Below are positions 36,101 through 43,842 of a DNA stretch of 64,000 bases, one piece after another. The position numbers and the translations under genes are program-made. Below the pieces are notes generated by a model. That model ran no database searches. It was not told the origin of the DNA and saw only the letters and a list, made by a program, of their open reading frames with translations. Origin of the DNA: Nocardia carnea NBRC 14403 (GTDB lineage: Bacteria; Actinomycetota; Actinomycetes; Mycobacteriales; Mycobacteriaceae); the NCBI RefSeq assembly GCF_000308515.1, contig NZ_BAFV01000048.1, positions 1 to 64,000 on the forward strand, given 5' to 3'. Position 1 is the stretch's first letter. Each line of letters starts with the position of its first letter.

Positions 36101-37505
36101 CGACGCCGTGGTAAACGAGGGCGCCGACCGGCTGGACCCGGCGGCTTTCCCCGACACCTGGCGGCAGGGAGAGTTATCGTTCCCGCTGACATACCAGTTC
36201 GAGCCGGGGCAGGCCGACGACGGTGTGACGGTGCGGATTCCGGTCGCGCAGCTGGCCCATGTCCGGGCGGTCGGATTCGACTGGCTGGTGCCCGGGCTGC
36301 GGGCGGAGCTGGCCGCGGCGCTCATCAAAACCCTGCCCAAACAGTTGCGGCGGACGGTGGTACCCGCCCCGGATTTCGCCACCGCCGCGCTGGCCGCGCT
36401 CACTGCCCGCGCCGAACCGTTACGCGCCGGATTGGCCCGGGAGCTCACCCGGCTGGCGGGAATCCCCATCACCGCGGCCGATCTGAACCCCGCCGCGCTC
36501 CCGGACCATCTCCGCATGACCTTCGCCGCCGTCGATACCGATGGCCGGATCCTGGATACCAGCAAAAGCCTGGCCGAGCTCAGAACCCGGCTGTCCGATC
36601 AGGTTTCGGCGTCGGTGGCAGCGGCGACGGCCGGAGCCGAACGGGCCGCCGCCACGGTGTGGACATCGGAATCGCTGGGCACCCTGCCCGCGACGGTGCG
36701 CCGGGAGGTCGCCGGTCAGCCGATCACCGGCTATCCCGCGCTGGTACCGGAAGCCGACGGTGTCGCGGTCCGCGTGCTCAAGACACCGGGCGAACAGGCC
36801 CGGGCCATGCGCGCCGGAATGCGGGCACTGGTGCTGGCCGCGATCCCGACCTCCGCCCGTGCGGTGACCGCCGGCCTGTCGCCGGCGGACCGGTTGGTAC
36901 TGAGCCAGAACCCGTACGGATCGGTAGACGCACTGGTGGAGGATTGCCGCGCGGCGGCCGCGGATCAGCTCATCGCCGCCGCCGGTGGACCGGTCCGCGA
37001 CCCGGATCGGTTCGACCGGCTCGTGACGGGGATCCGGCCGAAGTTCAACGAGGTCGTGGCCCGGATAGTCCGCCTGGTGGTCCCGGTACTCGCCGCGGCA
37101 CACGAGGTTTCGGCCGCTCTGCCGGGGGTCCGGGAATCCGATATCGCCGACGATGTGCGAGAGCAGCTGGCGGAACTGGTATTCGACGGTTTCGTATCGG
37201 AGTGGGGCCCGGCGCGGTTACGGGAACTCCCCCGCTACCTCCGGGGCGCCGCCGCCCGGCTCGCGGCGCTGCCCGGTTCGGCCGATCGCGACCGCCGGGC
37301 CATGTCGGAACTCGATGCGGCGTCCGCCGTCTACGATCGCCTGATCGCCGGTTCACCGGAATCGCGGCGGCGGGCACCCGAGGTCGCCGAGATCTGGTGG
37401 ATGCTCCAGGAATTGCGGGTGAGCCTGTTCGCACAGAAACTCGGCACACCGTATCCGGTCTCGGTGAAACGCATCCAGAAAGCAGCCGACGCCGCCCGGC
37501 GCTGA
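33183..37505 (+). CDS. hrpA: ATP-dependent RNA helicase HrpA
   Basis: A 1440-residue DEAH-box helicase. Motif I GETGSGKTT (residues 91-99), DEAH at 188-191 (IIIDEAHERSL), SATID (motif III), TNVAETSLTVPG (V) and QRSGRCGRVADG (VI) are intact. HA2/winged-helix, OB-fold and DUF3418 regions follow. HrpA acts on RNA; the E. coli protein rescues stalled ribosomes. Family members are about 1300 residues; the excess comes from two low-complexity insertions, residues about 482-563 (before HTLTATGREMARLP) and about 695-753 (RRRGRHTRKPERT region). The start is ATG 33183; the frame is open further upstream. It ends 28 bases from the convergent nrdR. Confidence 0.94.
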   Translation: MTRTAVTHRELRTRLASLTLRDEHRLRKRLDRVRGGDLTPIESEIGAAEQRVAARRAALPAITYPEQLPVTARRADIAAAIAANQVVVVAGETGSGKTTQIPKICLELGRGVRGAIGHTQPRRLAARTVAERIATELDTELGDAVGYTVRFTDQAAEHTLVKLMTDGILLAEIQRDRMLWAYDTIIIDEAHERSLNIDFLLGYLKQLLPRRPDLKIIITSATIDPELFARHFADGAGNPAPIVEVSGRSYPVELRYRPLALPVAADTDDDEDRAVDRDPVDAICDAVVELFAEGDGDVLVFLSGEREIRDTADALIDLKLPRTEILPLYARLSAAEQHRVFAPHTGRRVVLATNVAETSLTVPGIRYVIDPGTARISRYSMRTKVQRLPIEPISQASARQRSGRCGRVADGICIRLYSEDDFDARPAFTDPEILRTNLAAVILQMTSLGLGDIERFPFVEAPDNRAVRDGVALLEELGALTRRPADTRGGGPAGTSHHRAGDDAAATEARSPDSTEAGATGRPGTGIRSAAVSQGEPSGAAAPDADPAESRPGRRTAHTGSSGHTLTATGREMARLPVDPRMGRMLVEAHRTGCLADVLVIVAALSIQDVRERPADQQQAADTAHARFSVPNSDFLAYLRLWEYLNGQRRALSANRFRRMCREEFLHYLRIREWQDLYGQLRTITKGMGWSLHDGSADSAPAQRTAAGETAGKAGNSRRRGRHTRKPERTEGGRDTAAARPLSGPRTLDEMTPDTDPWDSTAIHQALLAGMLSHIGVREAESREFLGARNAKFMIFPGSGLAKKPPRWVMAAELVETSRLWGRMAARIEPEWAERLAGDLVKRHYSEPHWSSRRGTARAYERVTLYGVPLVTGRLVDYGRIDPETTRELFLRHALVQGEWDTRHEFFHRNRALLDDIADLEHRARRRDILVDDEVLFDFYDQRIPADIVSVRHFDTWWKTARRSDPHQLDFTTDAVVNEGADRLDPAAFPDTWRQGELSFPLTYQFEPGQADDGVTVRIPVAQLAHVRAVGFDWLVPGLRAELAAALIKTLPKQLRRTVVPAPDFATAALAALTARAEPLRAGLARELTRLAGIPITAADLNPAALPDHLRMTFAAVDTDGRILDTSKSLAELRTRLSDQVSASVAAATAGAERAAATVWTSESLGTLPATVRREVAGQPITGYPALVPEADGVAVRVLKTPGEQARAMRAGMRALVLAAIPTSARAVTAGLSPADRLVLSQNPYGSVDALVEDCRAAAADQLIAAAGGPVRDPDRFDRLVTGIRPKFNEVVARIVRLVVPVLAAAHEVSAALPGVRESDIADDVREQLAELVFDGFVSEWGPARLRELPRYLRGAAARLAALPGSADRDRRAMSELDAASAVYDRLIAGSPESRRRAPEVAEIWWMLQELRVSLFAQKLGTPYPVSVKRIQKAADAARR

Positions 37506-37533
37506 AGGCGGCCAGGTGTGCGGCCGCACCGGA

Positions 37534-38001
37534 TCAGTCGTTCGCGGCGACCGCCGCACGCGCCCGGCGTATCTCCCGGATCTCGCGTTCGAAATCGTCG
37601 GCCGAGGTGAACGATCGATACACCGAGGCGAAGCGCAGATACGCCACCTCGTCCAGTTCGCGTAGCGGCCCGAGTATCGCCAGCCCGACCTCATGGCTCG
37701 GCACCTCGGGCGAACCCTTGGCCCGGACCGCGTCCTCGACCTGTTGTGCCAGCAGGTTCAGTGCATCGTCGTCGACCTCGCGGCCCTGACAGGCACGGCG
37801 CACGCCGCGAATAACCTTTTCCCGGCTGAAGGGTTCGGTGACTCCGCTGCGTTTGACCACGGAGAGAATCGCCGTTTCCACGGTGGTGAAGCGGCGGCCA
37901 CATTCCGGGCATGCGCGTCTGCGGCGAATGGCGGCGCCCTCGTCGGCCAGTCGCGAGTCGACGACCCGGGAGTCGGGGTGTCGGCAGTACGGGCAATGCA
38001 T
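37534..38001 (-). CDS. nrdR: Transcriptional repressor NrdR
   Basis: A 155-residue regulator of ribonucleotide reductase genes. The zinc ribbon is complete (Cys3, Cys6, Cys31, Cys34 in MHCPYC and CPECGRRF), followed by an ATP-cone domain beginning VVKRSGVTEPFSREKVIRGV. It senses dATP/ATP and binds tandem NrdR boxes upstream of nrd operons. The start is ATG 38001 (MHCPYC); the longer frame to 38127 is not supported by the family. It lies downstream of a membrane-protein gene that diverges from lexA, the nrdR-Rv2719c-lexA order of mycobacteria. Confidence 0.96.
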   Translation of the reverse strand: MHCPYCRHPDSRVVDSRLADEGAAIRRRRACPECGRRFTTVETAILSVVKRSGVTEPFSREKVIRGVRRACQGREVDDDALNLLAQQVEDAVRAKGSPEVPSHEVGLAILGPLRELDEVAYLRFASVYRSFTSADDFEREIREIRRARAAVAAND

Positions 38002-38203
38002 CCGGGGTCCTTCGTCGCTGCGAACGCTCGCGGCCGAACCGGCGGCGGTCGCGGGTCCGGCGAGCGCTGGCACCGGGTGGCTGCCCGGTACCGGGAGGGC
38101 CGGTGACAGGCACCGGCTCATCTGCATAACACATCGAGGATACCGGCATGGGGTGTGCCGCGCTTTCCCTCACCCCGGGACGGCACACGGACGGGTGCAC
38201 GAC

Positions 38204-38680
38204 CTACCGGACTGCCGCCGGGCCACCGGGCGCCCCAGGCACCGCCACGGCCGGAATTCCGGGCAGTTCCGGGGCCGGCGGCGGCTCGGGGGCGCGCAGA
38301 TGGGCGAGCGCCAGGAACCCCGCCACGACCCCGGCTGTGAACAGGGCCGTCGCCGCTGTCGCCGCGAACCCGGCACGGGCGCACTGAACGAGTTCGGCAG
38401 GTTCCGGCACGACGGCCCGGCCCCGGGCGGCGGGTTCGGTGCGCAGAGCGGCGGCTTCGGTGCGCAGAGCGACAGGCGCACCGCCGCCGGGCCACGACCC
38501 CGGCCGCGCGACCGCGGCGCAGGGCCGGGGCGCGCGGCCGGGATGCGAGAGCCGCACCGGTGACTCGCCCTCACCCGGACGGCGCATTCCGGTGTCCCCC
38601 GGTGGGCGGGGAACCGGTGCCGTCCGGCTGGTGACGTCTTCCCACGCACCGGTGCCGGTCACGCTGATCGCAGTGTTCAT
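38204..38680 (-). CDS. Probable single-pass membrane protein, SOS-linked (ChiZ/Rv2719c position)
   Basis: A 158-residue protein. The first 100 residues are Arg/Pro/Gly-rich and include SPVRLSHPGRAPRPCA. One transmembrane helix follows at about 107-125 (AATAATALFTAGVVAGFLALA), and then a Pro-rich tail of 33 residues. In mycobacteria this slot, divergent from lexA and upstream of nrdR, is held by the DNA-damage-induced cell-division suppressor ChiZ (Rv2719c), which carries a C-terminal LysM domain. No LysM can be seen here, so the product is either a shortened or diverged counterpart. Two LexA boxes lie 46-76 bases upstream of its start, so induction by DNA damage is likely. Confidence 0.7.
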   Translation of the reverse strand: MNTAISVTGTGAWEDVTSRTAPVPRPPGDTGMRRPGEGESPVRLSHPGRAPRPCAAVARPGSWPGGGAPVALRTEAAALRTEPAARGRAVVPEPAELVQCARAGFAATAATALFTAGVVAGFLALAHLRAPEPPPAPELPGIPAVAVPGAPGGPAAVR

Positions 38681-38725
38681 CGGATGGACCTCCGTGCTGG
38701 TCGCTCGCGGAACCTCGGGCGGTAT

Positions 38726-38741
38726 TCGATCAAATGTTCGA
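38726..38741. promoter_or_regulatory. LexA box 1
   Basis: TCGATC-AAAT-GTTCGA differs by one base from the actinobacterial SOS box TCGAAC-N4-GTTCGA. It lies 46 bases before the ATG of the membrane-protein gene. Confidence 0.85.
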
Positions 38742-38756
38742 CGAACTGATGTTCGA
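38741..38756. promoter_or_regulatory. LexA box 2
   Basis: ACGAAC-TGAT-GTTCGA has one mismatch to the SOS box and abuts box 1 (one shared base). The tandem pair suggests tight, cooperative repression of the divergent membrane-protein gene. Confidence 0.85.
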
Positions 38757-38805
38757 TTTCTACCACGCGAAGGGGGATGATGTCAGTAGCAACGCCGGAC
38801 ATACC

Positions 38806-38821
38806 TCGAACAGATGTTTGA
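38806..38821. promoter_or_regulatory. LexA box 3
   Basis: TCGAAC-AGAT-GTTTGA has one mismatch to the SOS box and lies 119 bases before the lexA start, placed to autoregulate lexA. A possible -10 (TAGATT at about 38841-38846) is just downstream. Confidence 0.82.
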
Positions 38822-38939
38822 TAGATCGCAGCGGTCGGACTAGATTCACTGCACGGTATGAACTTCGGGTACGTCCGGAGCGGATCCGCCCGCCGGGCAC
38901 GGGTCCACCGGGCGCGGAGACCGACGAGAAAGGGCGGTT

Positions 38940-39683
38940 GTGGTGAGCCAATCAGACACGGGCGACGGGGCCGAGACCGGCGCCGGCCCCGAGCCGGCGG
39001 CAACCGGGGCGGATCTCACCGTGCGTCAGCGCAAAGTGCTCGACGTGATCCGTTCCTCGGTGAGCCTGCGCGGCTACCCGCCCAGCATCCGCGAGATCGG
39101 TGACGCGGTGGGGTTGAACTCCACCTCCTCGGTCGCCCACCAGCTGCGCACCCTGGAACGCAAGGGTTATCTGCGCCGCGACCCCAACCGCCCGCGCGCC
39201 GTGGATGTACGCGGTATGGACGAAGCCGTCCGTTCGGTCACCACCTTGGCGCCTGCCGATACCGCGGGTGCGGTACCGGCCACCGAGGACGGCAACGCCG
39301 ATCAGCCCGTCCCCACCTACGTACCGGTACTCGGGCGGATCGCCGCCGGTGGCCCGATCCTGGCCGAACAAGCGGTGGAGGATGTATTCCCGCTCCCGCG
39401 CGAACTGGTCGGTGACGGCTCGCTGTTCCTGTTGCGGGTGGTCGGTGAGTCCATGGTCGACGCCGCGATCTGCGACGGCGACTGGGTGGTGGTGCGCCAG
39501 CAGAACGTGGCCGACAACGGCGATATCGTCGCCGCGATGCTCGACGGCGAGGCCACGGTGAAAACGTTCAAACGCAGCGGTGAGGATGTCTGGCTGATGC
39601 CGCACAACCCGCTGTTCGAACCGATCCCGGGTAACGACGCACGCATCCTCGGCAAGGTCGTCACGGTGATCCGCAAGATCTGA
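38940..39683 (+). CDS. lexA: SOS repressor LexA
   Basis: A 247-residue repressor. The N-terminal winged helix has LTVRQRKVLDVIRSSVSLRGYPPSIREIGDAVGLNSTSSV. The cleavage site is Ala136-Gly137 in GRIAAGGP, and the autoproteolysis dyad is Ser171 (VVGESMVD) with Lys208 (ATVKTF). RecA filaments formed on damaged DNA trigger self-cleavage and derepress the SOS regulon. The start is GTG 38940 or the next codon GTG 38943, with AGAAAGGG upstream. Three LexA boxes in the divergent upstream region imply autoregulation; recA, at the far right of the window, would belong to the same regulon. Confidence 0.97.
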   Translation: MVSQSDTGDGAETGAGPEPAATGADLTVRQRKVLDVIRSSVSLRGYPPSIREIGDAVGLNSTSSVAHQLRTLERKGYLRRDPNRPRAVDVRGMDEAVRSVTTLAPADTAGAVPATEDGNADQPVPTYVPVLGRIAAGGPILAEQAVEDVFPLPRELVGDGSLFLLRVVGESMVDAAICDGDWVVVRQQNVADNGDIVAAMLDGEATVKTFKRSGEDVWLMPHNPLFEPIPGNDARILGKVVTVIRKI

Positions 39684-39856
39684 GCGCCCATATCCCTGCC
39701 GGTCGTCGCGAATCACCCGCAGGGATGTGGTCGCGGCACCGGAAACCTTCCCACTCGAGTGGCCGGACCCGGCCTGCGGCAGGAACGTATGCCGGGCTCG
39801 CCGGCCCGGCATACGGAGTACCGGGTTCGGTGAGCGACGGAACTGGGTGAACGCGG

Positions 39857-40576
39857 ATGGCCGGTAACAGCATTCCGGTAGCGCGCCCACGCTGCGACAC
39901 CGAGGACACCGGCCCGCCCGAACTGGTGTGGTACGCGGCCTACGGGTCGAATGCGGACCCGGACCGTCTGACCTGTTACCTCGTCGGTGACACCCCGGAC
40001 GGCGCGATGACTACGCCCGGCACAGTATCGAGCGCGGACGGTTCCGACCGGCCGCCCGTTCGCGGTTGCCGGGACAGTACGCCGCCCGCCCGGTCGATCG
40101 GAATCGTCCTACCCGGAGTGCTCTATTTCGCTACCGAATCGGCGATCTGGACCGGCGGCCGGGCCTTCTACGATCCCGCAACGCCCGCCGAAACACCTGC
40201 TCGCGCCTATCTGCTCACCCGCGCCCAGTTCAGCGATGTCGCCGCGCAGGAGATGTACCGGCCGCCCGGCACCGATCTGGATCTCACCGAGGCACTGCGC
40301 ACCGGCCGGTCGCGGTTCGGACCCGGCCGCTACGAAACCCTGGTGTGCCCGGGTTCCTACGAGGGTGTGCCGATCGTGACCTGCACTGCCGACCGGCGCT
40401 GGCGCGACCTGCCGGGAAACCCACCGGCGCCGGCCTATCTGCGCCGGATCGCCATCGGCCTGCGGGCGGCGCACCACTGGTCCGATACCGATACGGCCGC
40501 CTATCTCGCCACTCGCCCGGGCGCGGCAGGGTATTGGACCCCGCGCATGGTTGCCGAATTACTGCGCGACGACTGA
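39857..40576 (+). CDS. Gamma-glutamylcyclotransferase-like (AIG2/BtrG-fold) protein
   Basis: A 239-residue protein with LVWYAAYGSNADPDRLTCYLVG near the N-terminus; YGSN is the hallmark substrate-binding loop of the gamma-glutamylcyclotransferase fold. Other blocks are GVLYFATESAIWTGGRAFYDP and RAYLLTRAQFSDVAAQEMY. Homologues in actinobacteria are often labelled histone deacetylase, which nothing in this sequence supports. The reaction is probably cyclotransfer or a related amide reaction on a glutamyl compound, unproven. It stands alone between lexA and a convergent IclR gene, ending in a hairpin. Confidence 0.75.
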   Translation: MAGNSIPVARPRCDTEDTGPPELVWYAAYGSNADPDRLTCYLVGDTPDGAMTTPGTVSSADGSDRPPVRGCRDSTPPARSIGIVLPGVLYFATESAIWTGGRAFYDPATPAETPARAYLLTRAQFSDVAAQEMYRPPGTDLDLTEALRTGRSRFGPGRYETLVCPGSYEGVPIVTCTADRRWRDLPGNPPAPAYLRRIAIGLRAAHHWSDTDTAAYLATRPGAAGYWTPRMVAELLRDD

Positions 40577-40607
40577 CCCGGCCGGGCAGTTCTGCCGTGA
40601 CGAGGCC

Positions 40608-40640
40608 GGCCACGCCGCCCTCTACAGAACCGGCGTGGCC
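40608..40640. terminator. Hairpin between convergent AIG2-like and IclR genes
   Basis: GGCCACGCCG (40608-40617) pairs perfectly with 40631-40640 around a 13-nt loop, between two convergent genes. Confidence 0.7.
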
Positions 40641-40664
40641 TCGGGTCGGCCTCGCTGTGACCGA

Positions 40665-41552
40665 TCAGGACCCGGGGCTCGCCTGCTCGCGCGCTTCCAG
40701 CGCCACCGAGATCGCCTGGGCTCCCACCTTGATGAGGTGCGCATAGCGCTCCCGGTCGGCCGGCCCCACCTCCGCTCGCAGCGGGCCGAACTGAACTTCG
40801 TACGGCACCTCGTCGCCGCGGAACACCGGCGCGGAGACGTAACTGACCGGAAGCGATCGGGGGGTCGCGATATCGGCTGCGGTGTATGCGCGCGAGGTCA
40901 GCCGGGAAAGCTGGCGCAGCAGTTTCGCGCGCAGGGCGGGCTGCAGGAGTTCGGCGCCGAGCGCGCCGAACAGTTCGGTGAGCACATCGACCAGCCCGGC
41001 ATCGTCATCCTTCGGCCGGAACATCGCGAATCCGTGTGTGGTGACGAAGTAGAGCAGATCCCGGGCGCCTTCGCGGCCGGCCGCCGAGCGCAACCATCGT
41101 TCCCGTTCACCGGCCGGCCGCCACGGCATCACCGCCGCCCCGGCCGGGTATGCCAGCGGAATCGACTGCCCCACCGACAGGCCCGGCACGATCGTCTCGC
41201 CCGCATAGTGTTTCGCGACGATGGTGAGCCGGTCGCCGGCGATCCGGCTCAGCGTCGCCCCGCATCCGGCCGCTTCCGCGAGCGCGGCGAGTTCCGCGCC
41301 GACGGCCCCGCCCGCCTCGACGGCTTCGGTGCCGGCCAGCCGCGCCAGGGCCGGTCCCGGCCGGTACGCCAGGCTCGCATCGCGGGTCACCCACTGCGCG
41401 GCGCACAGTTCGGTGAGTACGGCCGTCACCGTCGCCCGCGCCAGCGAGAGCCGGTCCACGATCTCGGTTACCGTGAGCGCCCGCGACGATTCCGCGAGGA
41501 GTTCGACCACCGCCACCACCCGCCGGGTGGGCGGGGATTCCGAAGCCGCCAT
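40665..41552 (-). CDS. IclR-family-like transcriptional regulator
   Basis: A 295-residue regulator. The N-terminal winged helix-turn-helix reads RRVVAVVELLAESSRALTVTEIVDRLSLARATVTAVLTELCAAQWV. The rest is an effector-binding region with IVPGLSVGQSIPLAYPAGAAVMPW, as in IclR proteins. It diverges from an SDR gene and a downstream oxidoreductase gene; a perfect 30-bp palindrome lies between, so it very probably represses or activates that two-gene operon and itself in response to a small molecule, presumably the substrate of the enzymes. Confidence 0.87.
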   Translation of the reverse strand: MAASESPPTRRVVAVVELLAESSRALTVTEIVDRLSLARATVTAVLTELCAAQWVTRDASLAYRPGPALARLAGTEAVEAGGAVGAELAALAEAAGCGATLSRIAGDRLTIVAKHYAGETIVPGLSVGQSIPLAYPAGAAVMPWRPAGERERWLRSAAGREGARDLLYFVTTHGFAMFRPKDDDAGLVDVLTELFGALGAELLQPALRAKLLRQLSRLTSRAYTAADIATPRSLPVSYVSAPVFRGDEVPYEVQFGPLRAEVGPADRERYAHLIKVGAQAISVALEAREQASPGS

Positions 41553-41600
41553 CTCGATCTGCTCCCTTGTCGCAGGCCCAGGCGGGCCCTACACTGCATC

Positions 41601-41630
41601 GACTATTCGATATCGATTTGTCGAATAGTC
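41601..41630. promoter_or_regulatory. Perfect palindromic operator for the IclR-type regulator
   Basis: Arms GACTATTCGA (41601-41610) and TCGAATAGTC (41621-41630) are exact reverse complements, separated by ten AT-rich bases. The site is midway in the 112-bp gap between the regulator and the SDR gene, and starts 34 bases before the SDR ATG ends the gap. Confidence 0.85.
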
Positions 41631-41664
41631 GTCATCAGCGTAGTAGACCTTCAGGAGGAGCCCA

Positions 41665-42456
41665 ATGATTCTGGACAGGTTCCGGCTCGACGACCGAGTC
41701 GCCATCGTCACCGGCGCCGGACGCGGTCTCGGCGCCGCGATCGCGCTGGGCTTCGCCGAGGCCGGTGCGGACGTAGTGATCGCCGCCCGCACCGAATCCG
41801 ACCTGAACGCGGTCGCCGGGCAGATCCGCGACCTCGGCCGGCGAGCCCATACCGTGGTGGCCGACCTCTCCGATGCCGACGCCTGCGCCGCCTTGGCCGG
41901 CACCGCTGCGGAAGAATTCGGCCGGCTCGATATCGTGGTGAACAATGTCGGCGGCGCCATGCCGAAACCCCTGCTCGATACCTCCCCGGAAACCATGACG
42001 GAGGCATTCGAGTTCAATGTCGCCAATGCCCATGCCCTGATCCGGGCCGCCGTACCGGTCATGCTGGATACCGCCGACGGCGGTTCGATCATCAACATCA
42101 CCTCGACCATGGGCCGGCTGCCCGGCCGGGCCTTCGCCGCCTACGGCACCGCGAAGGCCGCGCTCGCGCACTACACCCGGCTGTCCGCGATGGATCTGTG
42201 CCCGCGTATCCGGGTCAACGCCATCGCCCCCGGCTCCATCGCGACCTCCTCGTTGAAGGTGGTCGCCGACGACGACAACCTGCGTGGCGCGCTGGAGAAG
42301 GCGACCCCGCTGGGCCGGATCGGCGATCCGGCCGATATCGCTGCCACTGCCTTGTTCCTCGCCTCCCCCGCGGGCGGTTACCTGACCGGCAAGGTGATCG
42401 AAACCGATGGCGGACTGATCGCTCCGAATCTCGATATGCCGATCCCGGATCTGTGA
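41665..42456 (+). CDS. Short-chain dehydrogenase/reductase
   Basis: A 263-residue classical SDR. The cofactor motif TGAGRGLG is at residues 16-23, NNVG (NNAG-type) at 93-96, and the catalytic residues are Ser147, Tyr160 and Lys164. The C-terminal ITDGGLI-type segment (IETDGG) is present. The residues after beta-2 (ARTES) hint at NADP(H). The start is ATG 41665 with AGGAGG about six bases upstream. It is the first gene of a two-gene operon with the DapB-fold oxidoreductase ten bases downstream, controlled by the divergent IclR-type regulator. Substrate unknown; oxidation of an alcohol or reduction of a ketone is the generic reaction. Confidence 0.92.
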   Translation: MILDRFRLDDRVAIVTGAGRGLGAAIALGFAEAGADVVIAARTESDLNAVAGQIRDLGRRAHTVVADLSDADACAALAGTAAEEFGRLDIVVNNVGGAMPKPLLDTSPETMTEAFEFNVANAHALIRAAVPVMLDTADGGSIINITSTMGRLPGRAFAAYGTAKAALAHYTRLSAMDLCPRIRVNAIAPGSIATSSLKVVADDDNLRGALEKATPLGRIGDPADIAATALFLASPAGGYLTGKVIETDGGLIAPNLDMPIPDL

Positions 42457-42465
42457 GGTGACATC

Positions 42466-43551
42466 ATGACCTATCGCGTAGTGCACTGGGGCACCGGCAA
42501 TGTCGGCAGACACGCCCTGGCCGGCATCATCGGCGACCCGCGGCTCGAGCTCGTCGGCGTGCGAGTGTCCAGCAGCGAGAAGGAGGGTCGCGACGCCGGT
42601 GAGCTCGCCGGCCTCGAGGTCCGGACCGGTATATCGGCGACCACCGATACGGCGGCGCTGCTGGCCGCGAAGCCCGATGTGGTGGTGTACACCGCCATGA
42701 CCGATAACCGGCTCATGGAGGCTCTCGGCGATCTGCGGACGATTCTGTCGGCGGGTATCGACATCGTGGCCAGCGCTCCGGTGTTCCTGCAGTACCCGTG
42801 GAAAGTCCTGCCGGACGACCTGCTGCGCCCCGTCGAGGAGGCTGCGGCGGCGGGCGGCGCCTCGTTGTTCGTCAACGGTATCGACCCGGGGTTCGCCAAT
42901 GATCTCCTGCCCCTGGCGCTCGCCGGTACCTGCCGCCGGGTCGACCGGATCCGCTGTATGGAGATCGTCGACTACGCCACCTACGACAACGCGGCCGTGA
43001 TGTTCGACATCATGGGCTTCGGGAAACCCCTGGACGAAACCCCCATGCTGCTCCAGCCCGGGGTGCTGTCGCTGGCCTGGGGCAGTGTGGTGCGGCAGTT
43101 GGCGGCCGGGCTCGGGGTGGAATTGGACAGCGTCACCGAAACCCATGAACGGATCCCCGCGCCGGAGGATTTCACTATCGCGGCGGGCGCGATAGCGGCC
43201 GGCACCACCGCCGGACTGCGGTTCGAGGTTCGCGGGATGGTCGGCGACGAGGTGGTCACGGTGCTGGAACACGTCACCCGGCTGCGCGCCGACCTGGCCC
43301 CGGACTGGCCGCAACCGGCACAGGAGGGCGGCTCCTACCGGGTGGAGATCACCGGTGAACCGCACTACAGCATGGATATCTGCCTGGCCAGCGACCAGGG
43401 CGATCACAACCACGCCGGACTAGTGGCCACGGCGATGCGCGTGGTCAATGCCATTCCAGCGGTGGTGGCGGCGGCACCGGGTATCCGCACCACCCTGGAT
43501 CTTCCCCTGATCACCGGTCCCGGCCGGGAAATGAGCGCCCCCAGTTCATGA
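42466..43551 (+). CDS. DapB-fold NAD(P)-dependent oxidoreductase (amine dehydrogenase-like)
   Basis: A 361-residue protein with a Rossmann N-terminus, VVHWGTGNVGRHALAGI, and the family blocks DVVVYTAMTD, LFVNGIDPGFANDLLPLAL and MEIVDYATYDNAAVMFDIMGFGKP. It belongs to the dihydrodipicolinate-reductase-like group that includes 2,4-diaminopentanoate dehydrogenase; many paralogues occur in Nocardia, Rhodococcus and mycobacteria, and most are uncharacterised. It follows the SDR by ten bases, with a GAGGTGAC ribosome-binding site, so both enzymes probably work on one pathway. A perfect hairpin follows its stop. Confidence 0.85.
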   Translation: MTYRVVHWGTGNVGRHALAGIIGDPRLELVGVRVSSSEKEGRDAGELAGLEVRTGISATTDTAALLAAKPDVVVYTAMTDNRLMEALGDLRTILSAGIDIVASAPVFLQYPWKVLPDDLLRPVEEAAAAGGASLFVNGIDPGFANDLLPLALAGTCRRVDRIRCMEIVDYATYDNAAVMFDIMGFGKPLDETPMLLQPGVLSLAWGSVVRQLAAGLGVELDSVTETHERIPAPEDFTIAAGAIAAGTTAGLRFEVRGMVGDEVVTVLEHVTRLRADLAPDWPQPAQEGGSYRVEITGEPHYSMDICLASDQGDHNHAGLVATAMRVVNAIPAVVAAAPGIRTTLDLPLITGPGREMSAPSS

Positions 43552-43560
43552 TTCGGCACG

Positions 43561-43605
43561 CACGGCGGGTGAGGCATGCCGCAGCCGGCACACTCACCCG
43601 CCGTG
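43561..43605 (+). terminator. Terminator of the SDR/oxidoreductase operon
   Basis: A perfect 13-bp stem (CACGGCGGGTGAG at 43561-43573 with its complement at 43593-43605) begins ten bases after the stop. The rest of the gap to 43842 presumably holds the promoter of the next gene; no riboswitch is recognised there. Confidence 0.82.
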
Positions 43606-43842
43606 ACAAGACCTATTGACGCATCGCCGGTTGCTCCTGGCGCGCCCGGCCTCTACGCCGGGCCACCTGGTACTTCGGTATACCGGATTCCGCTACGCGC
43701 ATTCCACCCACTCGGACTCTCGTCGCACCCCGATCGGCTCGGAGTGGTTGAATGCGATCCGGAATGTCACCGGCGAGCGGTGACCCGGTGACTGCACGGC
43801 CGCGCCGGCCGCGGTCCGTACCATGAGGCGGTTGTTTTCCGT

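Noticed and set aside
34394..37789. An 1131-codon plus-strand frame
   Set aside because: It is an out-of-phase shadow of hrpA, rich in Arg, Gly and Pro, with no recognisable domain, and it runs into nrdR.
43606..43842. Glycine riboswitch before the AGCS transporter
   Set aside because: AGCS genes are sometimes under glycine riboswitches, but I do not see the conserved stem sequences here.
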